Assembly: GCA_013399305.1 (NCBI GenBank)
Contig: VXAI01000384.1
Location: forward strand, 186,001-250,000
Reading direction: 5' to 3'
DNA: 64,000 nt
Source of the DNA: Rostratula benghalensis
Taxonomy: Eukaryota; Chordata; Aves; Charadriiformes; Rostratulidae
The position numbers were made by a program, and so were the translations under genes. Position 1 is the stretch's first letter; every line of letters begins with the position of its first letter. The notes under the pieces were generated by a model. That model ran no database searches, was not told the DNA's origin, and saw only the letters and a program-made list of their open reading frames with translations. Positions 55,601 to 64,000 of this stretch are shown here, piece by piece.

Positions 55601-56592
55601 TGTGTGCTTTGTAACACATCCATCCACCACGCCAATCAGCCAGGATTTCACCGTACACACAGACTGAAAGTCAAAATCAAGAAGACGAATCCAGGTAGTA
55701 AAAAAAAAAAAAAAATGCTTATTTGGAGAAATAGCCTTTCTTCTCTTAAGGAAAAAATGTGTCAAAAAAAGCTCAATCTATACTACTTTCTGCTATGTGT
55801 ATTTTACAGTCACAGGAAGTGGGAACACCGGGTAACCCGCACCTTTGACAAATTCACAAAGACAGTTTAGGCAAAATGCTTACATTTGGATTTTGAGTAG
55901 ATACGAACATTGGAGATATTTACCTGTTGAGCAGCCAACTTGCCTTCACACAGCGGGTACATACTCTACGTGAGGATGGCTTTGCTGATCTTTCTACGGG
56001 GGGAAAACTAAGGGAAAACCAGACACAGCCCTGATTTGGCCACTTACAAGGAAGTGAACATTAGAGAGTGTTTCTTGAAAGCAGATTTGCACAGAGGAAA
56101 CACCAGTTTGTTCTACAGAAAGAGCAAAGAAAGAGAAAAAGGACAGAGGAAAATCAGAAACAGCACTTGTTAAACATGCTTTAGGAGACTTTCACTGGAG
56201 ATAGCTTCTGGCTGAAAATTAAAACTGTTGATCTCAAAATGGAGGTCACTGACTGGAACTAGACACTTCCAGTAACAAAGAAAACGACTAAAGATGACAG
56301 TAAACGCACAAACATCTTAACACAGGATGGAGAGAATTTTTAGTGCTACCAGTCTCACAGTACCAGACTGTGCAGATTGTTCATTGCTCCAGTAGTTCAA
56401 AACATAAAAAGAGGCCCATTGGCCTGGAAGGGTTGGTACTTCTAGCTCTTGTTCCTGTTTGTCTGAACATTACCTCAGACAGCTAAAGCCAGGTATAGTT
56501 TAATATATTTCTGTGACATGTTTTGTTTCCTGAAAAAAAGAAATAAAACAACAATACAGTTTTTTTTTTTAAAGGCTTGACTTGGTGTTCTG
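52601..56592 (-). other. AT-rich tract, possible long 3' UTR of gene C's alternative transcript
   Basis: About 4 kb of AT-rich DNA without repeats, downstream on the minus strand of the 85-codon frame that stops at 56593. AATAAA signals on the minus strand occur at 52906-52911 and near 52603. Repeat-free AT-rich sequence over such a length is typical of vertebrate 3' UTRs, but there is no direct evidence of transcription. Confidence 0.3.
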
Positions 56593-56850
56593 TCATACAG
56601 ACGTTTCCAAACCTGACCCACTGTAGCGGTAGCCTGCACTGGAACGGCAATGCTTATTTGAACAGCCAAAGACAGATGGAAGTACTGAATAATCTACGCC
56701 TCTCCAGTGCGTAAACATCATTTTTTTAGAATGAGAATTAGACCTTCTTGCTGGGGAATTGCTGCAGTCACTGCTCCTGTATCTTGGGCTTTTCAGACAG
56801 GCAAGAGGTGTGAATTCCGAGATGTGCTCCCGACAGTGCCTTGATGCATT
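56593..56850 (-). CDS. Possible alternative terminal coding exon of gene C
   Basis: A good acceptor (TTGTTTTCTTTTAACAG) opens a phase-0 frame of 85 codons plus TGA, starting NASRHCREHISEF. It is Ser/Arg/Cys-rich with a region like RYRSSDCSNSPARRSNSHS. The end, LETSV, has the form of a class I PDZ-binding tail. It joins in phase to the small segment 59059-59093 (PSFCKRCSMPQ). Gene C already has a stop at 59247, however, so this would be an alternative 3' end, part of another gene, or chance. Confidence 0.35.
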   Translation of the reverse strand, partial: NASRHCREHISEFTPLACLKSPRYRSSDCSNSPARRSNSHSKKMMFTHWRGVDYSVLPSVFGCSNKHCRSSAGYRYSGSGLETSV

Positions 56851-59058
56851 CTGTTAAAAGAAAACAAAAACAAAAAACCCAACAAATACACAGTGAGTAG
56901 ATTATTTTGGAGCTAGAAGTCTACAACTGTGTTCTCTCATCAGGCCATTGTGCCCGTGGTATAATAATGCCTTTCACTACATCACCACTCTACTGGTGGT
57001 ATTAGCTTCATGTAAAGGTATAAACCCTCATGTTGTTGAGCAATCAACCACTTCCAACACGATTAGTTTTATGTTAAGACCTACACAACCAAGCCTAATT
57101 TTATGTATTCTCTCTAAATCGAATAATGGGCTCTCTGGAAAACAGATGAGGACTGCTTTCAAGTTAAATTGTTTCAAGTCAGCTTTGTATTTAATTTTGC
57201 AGCTTCTCCTGGTACATCCTTTTATCTCGAAACGTTTCTAGCCAGGATTTCTTATGAGGAATTTTAAGACAAAACAGATTTGAGTACTTTGCTGCCCTGT
57301 ACTTCCAAAGAGAGGGAATTCTTTACAGTCAGTTTGTGCTAACAACTTAGTTTAACACACTTCCTTTGTACTTTAAAGCAGCATCTGGTTTTGAACTTGC
57401 TTAGGTTGCATGTTGCACCCGTACAGGTGATTTATACTACACATCACAATGCCATCTTGGCCTAATTGCCCATTAAAATTTATCTGTACCACAATCTCTC
57501 CACACTGGCAGAATTGGCACTTCCACTCAGGAAATACTGAGGACTACAGTAACACCATGGTTGCGTGACAAGTCCCAGGAACACGGGCACAAACTGAAAG
57601 AAAATCAGCACAGCACATTCCCCAATGAGTTTATCTAATTCTTCTTGCTAAATGCACATATAATTCCCAGGTGTAGAGGTCTGGTGGTTGTACGACAGTA
57701 TTTAAGATATGAATGCATTGTAAGCACGATTTAAATCTATGTTACCAATCACTCTCTCCATAACGCTATATAAACCAGTTCATCCTCTGTTCTTAATCAT
57801 CCCCATTCTCCTTGCCTGCTAACAGCAATGCAGTAGCAAAAGAGACAAAAATCACAAAATATTAATGATGTAGCATATAGAAGTTTGGCTGAGATTTAAT
57901 ATTACACTTTTAATGCCAATCACAAGCTTCCAACACTACTCTTGCACAACCAATTGCAATCAGAAAGCTCTCTTACAACAGTTACTCTTGGAGAAGTCAG
58001 CAAACTATACCAAACTGCTCACACTAACAGTGAGGCTTGAGTTCTTTTAAACACACATATAGACCAAATACCAACAGGCATGCAGAAAAACATAGATAAC
58101 CAGGTAACAGATTAGCAGACTTTGGAAATGTTGGAGGAAGTGGTTAGAAACTGTATGGTAACTATTTTTTCTATTCTTCCAGCTAGAATGTGAAACATTT
58201 TAATTACCATATGTATTTCTAAAAAGAAAATCATGGCTTTTTCTACACATAGCTCCAAGGCAAGCACTTTCAATCTGCTGTGCTTGAAGATACTAAAGAA
58301 AGCTGGTTTTTTCTACTACTGCTGCTAGCAGCCATTACAAGTCTCTCAAAAGCACCCCTCAACTACCCCTTGAAGCCCTACAGCCCACACCAGCTCATTA
58401 CATTGCCTTTGTCCTCTTCACGTATTGGTACCTTGCACCTCCACTTTAGTTCCTCATGTGCTGCTTTTGGGGTCAGGAGAGCATGTAGGCGAGAGCAGGA
58501 GACCGGAGGCCTAGATTCCAGGTGGGAAGGCATTTGAGGAAAAAGTGTGTACCTTCTTGCTTGTTTGGGTAACCAGTGGTGTGGCAAGTTGCTGTGGAGC
58601 AGAGAGCTTTACTCTGCTGCCCTAATGTCTGGAGGATTTAGGAGCTCACCACTTTCGCTGGTGTCTCAGGCATTTGGCAGGGATGCCGCGCTTCTCTCTG
58701 GATCCCGGGCAGTGGTGCAGTTGTCCATGCAGAAGACTGTGTGGATCCTGCCAGATACACAGCCCTGGTTCTCCTGACCCAAGGCCCTACTCACAAGTAA
58801 CTCTCTTGTGTATGGTTATCTTTCCCCTCTTACTGCCTGCATTTGGTCTATGTGTGTATTCAAGAGATGACGGATGAACTGCTAATGGGTGAGAATTACT
58901 GCTGACTTTATATAGTTCACACTCTGCCATAACAACTGCAGCTCTTATAGAAGAAATTATCACACAGCACCTATACCATAACACAACGTTTCTATAGGAC
59001 TGGGTGTGTTGATTCATTGTTTTGCCTTACACGAGTGTCTGAGAGAAAAAGATCTTAC
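56851..59058. other. Noncoding, nothing defined
   Basis: AT-rich with no repeats recognised. Short plus-strand frames at 56948-57241 and 58280-58777 lack splice sites. Confidence 0.4.
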
Positions 59059-59093
59059 CTGCGGCATGGAACATCTCTTGCAAAAACTAGGCT
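59059..59093 (-). other. Small exon-like segment
   Basis: A very strong donor (CCGCAG|gtaagatc) with a weak acceptor (TTTTACTTGGAG). Two frames are open, and one of them joins the 56593-56850 frame. It could be a spliced 3' UTR or alternative exon downstream of gene C's stop. Confidence 0.3.
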
Positions 59094-59246
59094 CTCCAAG
59101 TAAAACATCATGATTTTGAATCAATTATTAATAAAGTACATCAAAAACTCTGGAGGAAACAGTTGATTTGCAAATAGTACAGTTCACCCATAGAAATTAA
59201 TCCAAACTGGCAACACGTACAGTACTGTTACCTAGCTTTGATCTAA

Positions 59247-59336
59247 TTATGGCTCGGAAGCTGAAAGAATTCCTTCAAGAAGTCGCCCATCGCTGTTCGC
59301 CAGTGCATTTAGGGCTGTTTTTTGTCTCATACTCTT
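59247..59336 (-). CDS. Gene C, last coding exon
   Basis: An excellent acceptor (CACTGTTTTTCCTCATCCTTGCAG) leads in phase 0 to KSMRQKTALNALANSDGRL, then LEGILSASEP and TAA. The other two frames close quickly. The segment is helical and looks like the C-terminus of a soluble protein. The upstream exon 61968-62002 leaves in phase 0, so the two join as MEQK-KSMRQK. A donor just past the stop (CTAG|gtaacag) suggests that some transcripts splice further. I do not recognise the family. Confidence 0.7.
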   Translation of the reverse strand, partial: KSMRQKTALNALANSDGRLLEGILSASEP

Positions 59337-61967
59337 CTGCAAGGATGAGGAAAAACAGTGAGACTCTTGCTGAATACCAAAGGGAAATGTGAATGAAGGG
59401 TACCAATTGGTACAAATGCAACTATTACAGCAAAATCCTGTAAAAGTAATGGAATTTCTGATAGACTTATAAAAAAGAAAAGGTTATGCAGTGTAAAACA
59501 AAGTTTCTGTTTCTTGATCCTGAGGATGTTTTTAATTCTATTCCAAACTCTGTAAAAAACACTTAATTGCTCTCAAAAGCACTTCACTGTACCATGACTG
59601 AGTACTGTAAGCTGTGTGTCTCGCCCCTCTGACAGTCACAGGTACTGAATGGGAGAGGTCCTCGTGAGATGATGAGGTCGAAGCCACTCCAAATGAAGGA
59701 GCGGACGTCCCGCTTCGCTACTCCCCAGAACACCCGGTGCACTGAAGGGAGCACTGCATACAGAGGAGAAGGGGCCAGTGCTAATTAAGGCTAATTTACA
59801 GCTTACTCATTACACCACCAGGAGCCAGAGGGCAGGGGAGTTACCAAGGTAACTTCTCCCACGGGATTCAAATATTACAACGGAAAAATCCATTTCTTTG
59901 TTTTCCATAAAAGAAGCGCCCAACGCATGACAAAGTCAACAGTTTGCTGGTGCCCAGGTTTTTTTTCAGAGTCCTGTGTGGTTGTTCCACAGCAGCTAAG
60001 CCCATTGAAGGGCAGGAAAATGATGAATTCCCAGAGAGAGGCTTTCCCAGGCAAAAGCACCACACTTTGGGTTTCCCCAAGCACAGCAAAGGATAGAGAT
60101 CTCATAATGTGGCTGATGGGCCCAACTTGTGACTGAAGTGAAAATGAAGTAAAAAAAAAAAACCCCAAAATAATCAACATCAGTCAGAAGCAAAGAGAAA
60201 AAGAAAAATATTTCTTGAAAAGGAATGAAAGCACAGAAGTTATTTACAGCTTAGAATCTAAACACCTGGTATCTCAGCTATAAAATATTTGGGATTGCTG
60301 AAACACTGTCAAAGTGACAATCATAAAAATATAAAAGGATAATTTGAAGTGGATTTATATATTCCCTAAGAGAGGTGCTGAGCTTCTGCTATTTATGAAA
60401 AAAAGAATAAAGAAAAAGGAAATATAATCAACAAATGCAGATTGGATCTGTAGCTTTTTAGAAATAAAGACTGAAAGAAACCTCAGAGCTGCGCAATTTC
60501 CAGGTAAAAGCACAAAATTCAGCTTCTTTCATAGAGCCAAAGAGTCACTGGGACTGCACGCGTGAGAGACATGAGCAGATTTTGACCAAAATTACCAAAA
60601 GACAACAGATTCCTCCAAAGCTTTTGCAGAATTAGTGTTTTAGCCCAAGAAAGACAACAGTTCATACATGTATTAAGATATATATACCTATATATACCCA
60701 CACATGCACATATATATACATTTATACGTGTATATATATGTGTATACACACATATGTTATGTATGTATGTGTGTGTATGTATATATATCTCACTGAAAAG
60801 CTCTCCCAATTGAAATAGAACTACTTCTGGAATGTTTAAAAACCTCTGAATGATAATGATGGCAAACAATCACTGGAGTGACTCACAAATAATTGAAAAA
60901 CTCAGAAGCATACGAATTGCTTCAAAGGCTTTATGTGATCTTCCTGCCTAAGGAGAACTAATGGAGTAACCTGAGAGGTGGCTGCTGGTCCTAATGTTCA
61001 TCTTGTCAACTGTTCCAGAAGCCCCTTATTACAAAGAAAGCAATACAGCTGATAGGAATGCAGGATCTTTCAAAATAAATGCTTACAGGCTCAGTTCAAA
61101 CCAATCCTGAGGCTCTTAAAAGCCAATTTTAGCCAGAATTTTCGATAGTGAAAAAAACTTTGTGTATTTTCCCTATGACTTATGTAATAGGAGTAATTTT
61201 TATTCACAATGCATTTTTGAAGGGAGGAAATGTATGTTTTATCTTAACCAGTTAAGAAATAGAGATATAAAACCTGCAACGGAAACCATCAGTCTCCTAG
61301 TACTAAGTCAAAAATAGTTTTCTTGCAGATTTACTGGCATTTCTTCTACGTATATATTATATTAAATGTCATATACTTCTGCATCTTGAGCTGTCTTTCT
61401 AGAAAGAGCACAGAATTTCATAAAATAAAATACAAGGGAAGCTCAGTTTCAAAATGCATGCAGAAAACCACTTATTAAAAAGTTGCATTTTCTTCTTTGA
61501 CAGAAGAGCAGATATATTAATATATTCCAAAGATCACTTAAATGGCTTCCAGTACCACATTTTCTGTATTACACTAGTAACATCAGCATAATCAGAATTA
61601 TCACTTCTTTGTGTGCCAACTATTCCATTTACTCAGGTACAATGCAATCATGACATGCAGTTTAAAATTTAAAAAATTAAAATTAGTATCTAAGAATCCT
61701 AGATTCTTGAGGCAGAAACATGATGTACAATTTAGTAACAACAGTGACAAAAATGGTAGCGATAGTGATGGATGGTGACTACAATTCATAGATTCTTTGA
61801 GATACACAAAAGAAGGAAAAAACTGTACTAAAGAGTATTGTTCAAAATATAGTTGCCATGAATCAGAAATGGAAATAACGAGTATGGTAAATAACTTCTG
61901 ATGATAAACTTTTTACTCTCCTTTGAATGAAATGGCCAAGCATGCAGAAAGGCAGAAAAAAAGTCAC
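59337..61967. other. Intron of gene C
   Basis: A CpG-containing open minus-strand segment at 59590-59757 (frame including RVFWGVAKRDVRSFIWSG) has a good acceptor (CTCCTCTGTATGCAG) but does not fit the phase chain. A TATATA/TGTA microsatellite lies at 60675-60790. Confidence 0.4.
60675..60790. repeat. AT-rich TATA/TGTA microsatellite
   Basis: An imperfect array of TATA, TGTA and CACA dinucleotide and tetranucleotide units over about 115 bp. Confidence 0.9.
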
Positions 61968-62002
61968 CTTTTGTTCCATTAGAAACTTAGACTGCTTGAA
62001 GT
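61968..62002 (-). CDS. Gene C, penultimate coding exon, 11 codons
   Basis: The acceptor (CACCATCTTTATGCTTTCTCAG) and donor (AAAAG|gtgact) are both strong. Only one frame is open: two bases in, FKQSKFLMEQK, phase 0 out. This fits the last exon exactly. An upstream segment at 62538-62601 with a very strong donor (GACAG|gtaagaat) leaves with one base and could be the previous exon, but its acceptor is poor. Confidence 0.65.
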
Positions 62003-64000
62003 CTGAGAAAGCATAAAGATGGTGGACTGCTCAACAGAAAGGCACTGATGTTTAGTCTGATTTCCCCAGCAGATTGTAGGAAGTAACCGTGCACATCATT
62101 TATGTTTAAAGCAAGGTAGCAGTTATTTAGACAAAGCAGATTGGAGGACAGGGAGAAACAAAGAGAGGGAAGAAGAAACACAAGGGATATATCTGGTTAA
62201 AAGTCCAAGATTTTCTACTAAATATTAAAAAAAATGAATATTGCCAGTGTTAAGCCCAAAGCCTGCTTTACAATTGATTCATTTTCCAGCACTAACATAC
62301 AATGTCTGTAAGAAACACTGTAATACCTTTGTTCAGGGCTTTTGTTTGCTACCTTGTTCCTTTGCATTAACCTGTCCTCAGTCTCTCTTCAGATTTTTAA
62401 ATGAAGCATGCAGAACCTATACTGAGATCAACTTCTTCCACAAGCAGCATATATAGCAAAGGGACATCTATTAAAGATATCAAAATAAAAAATGCTGATC
62501 TGCCTGGGAATGCTTTTCTGCTATTCTTTATTCTTACCTGTCCTCCTGAAGCATGGCATTTTCACAATTGTACATTCAAGGAATACAAAACAAAGGCAAA
62601 GCTTTGCAGATGCAAGAGAAAACTTTTTTTTTTAACCTTTGCCAAAAGGGAAATTTTACTTTCCTTGGAAGTAACATTCTTTTATTCCTTTCCTCTTAAT
62701 GCAAAGTATCTTCTCAAATAGCCATCAAAACACTAGCTAATCCCTACACACACAGTCGCTGGTAGCTCACTGTTTGAGCCTCGCACTGGTGGCTGATGGG
62801 CTGAAAATGGTTAAGTGCAATAACATTAAGTTTCAGGTTCAAGGTCTCTGCTGTCCCTCACCTTCTAACTTATATAACACAGGAAAATTTGCTTGGATCA
62901 AGAATACAGGTAAAATTTTTTTGTGGACTTGGTTTGATGGCCCCAGAATAGCACCGTGCATCCCACAGAACCCGACATCCCTTTCGACCTCATCAGAGCA
63001 AGTCTTGATTTACACAACAGTTTCTCCTTTTGGGCTTATCAGAAGAAAGGTGATAATAGATTTTAAAATACTCTTCTCATTGGCAGGGCAAAGCGTATTT
63101 ATGCAGAGATAATGTATTGAAACGGGCAAAATGTAAGTTGAAATAGAAAAGAGAAATAATTATTAATGGAACGTGAATAAGTTTTAGTAGAGGTGTTTTG
63201 TACAGGTGATGCACAGCATCAGTATAAAACAGTTTGCTAAGGTAGCATTATATTGCACAGATCATGCAGTATGAATGTTGGCATAAGTTTAATTTACATG
63301 CTTTACCAACATACTATATACTCACCACATTTATTTTAATTCTACAATTTCTAGATTTATTAAATAATAAACACACATGGCCTTGTAGAGTTCCTTGGTA
63401 CTGGATTGTAACTGCTGGTGCAAATCCCTACTTTAAAGGGGATTTCAGTAAAATCACATGCTCCCTTCTGACTGCTTTTATATTAAGCTTAGCTTATTTT
63501 AGCTGGGTTTCCACTTCAGGTAACTACGCTCAGCTTGCATGGTAAATGCTAAGATGTCTACATTAGAGTTTCATTTATGCAGTAGAAGGACTTGGTATTA
63601 AAGATGATGACTTCAATTCAGGAGTGTGGGCTGCACCTCTGAATACAGCAGGAACAGCTGCCACCCAGGCCAATGTAACTGCCTCCCTATCTACCCTCAA
63701 CTAACATCCCAATTGCCTTCTTATGTCCTCAAGTCAGGAATCATGTTGAGCCATACCTGTCTCCCACCATTCTCAGCAGCTGATTTCCCTCTGGTTGCTG
63801 GCAGGGAGGCACAGGGGTTGCTCCAGGGTTCAGGTAAATGCCCCCATGTAAATAATAGGCAAGATCTTTTACAGCACCACTCGGAAGTGGCTGGTGTATG
63901 GACCAGGGACAGACACCACAGAAGGGGAACCTCTGTTCTAAACTTGTCTCTAACCTTGAAAGAGGTCTAATAATTAGAGACCTGAGATACAAAAAACTAA
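62003..64000. other. Gene C intron and unresolved sequence to the window edge
   Basis: Two splice-flanked segments are noted: minus 62538-62601 (strong donor only) and plus 63777-63833 (good acceptor CACCATTCTCAG and donor GTTCAG|gtaaatgc, two frames open). Neither can be placed in a gene. Confidence 0.4.

Noticed and set aside
1..64000. Bacterial-type features, CRISPR arrays, tRNA or rRNA genes, operons
   Set aside because: No spaced direct repeats, cloverleaf-type A/B boxes or rRNA segments were seen. The CR1 elements and intron structure identify vertebrate nuclear DNA.

Overview
This is a vertebrate nuclear window and almost certainly avian (or at least sauropsid). It carries at least seven 5'-truncated CR1 LINE copies with the typical CR1 3' end. 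It has long introns, homopolymer and (GTTT)n/(CAA)n tracts, two CpG islands, and no compact bacterial-style gene arrangement. I see no L1, Alu, tRNA, rRNA or CRISPR. Six-frame ORFs longer than about 60 codons are mostly accidental here, so I read the window for splice-flanked open segments instead.

The main result is a minus-strand multi-exon gene ('gene B') running from about 37.2 kb down to about 10.25 kb. Seventeen open segments each have a plausible acceptor and donor, and each boundary phase matches the next segment. They join into one frame of roughly 550 codons ending in a TAA, with an AATAAA about 190 bp further on. The likely promoter is the CpG island at 38.2-39.6 kb. It holds a very strong minus-strand splice donor at 38794, but I could not find the start codon or the exon joining it to the first coding segment. 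I do not recognise the protein.

To the left, a second CpG island (3.89-4.42 kb) sits just upstream of two more minus-strand exons (3682-3763 and 1-116, the latter running off the window). These are either a separate gene ('gene A') or a continuation of gene B. To the right, two minus-strand exons (61968-62002 and 59247-59336) join in frame to the C-terminus of a third gene ('gene C') that enters from beyond 64 kb. Possible alternative 3' exons lie at 59.1 and 56.6-56.85 kb, followed by an AT-rich tract that could be a long 3' UTR.

The 39.6-51 kb interval is mainly intergenic DNA with CR1 copies in both orientations. A GC-rich, LTR-like block at 30.93-32.33 kb is interrupted by the longest CR1 copy, which retains recognisable reverse-transcriptase motifs but is frameshifted. 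All gene models here are inferences from sequence alone. I could not run homology or RNA evidence.
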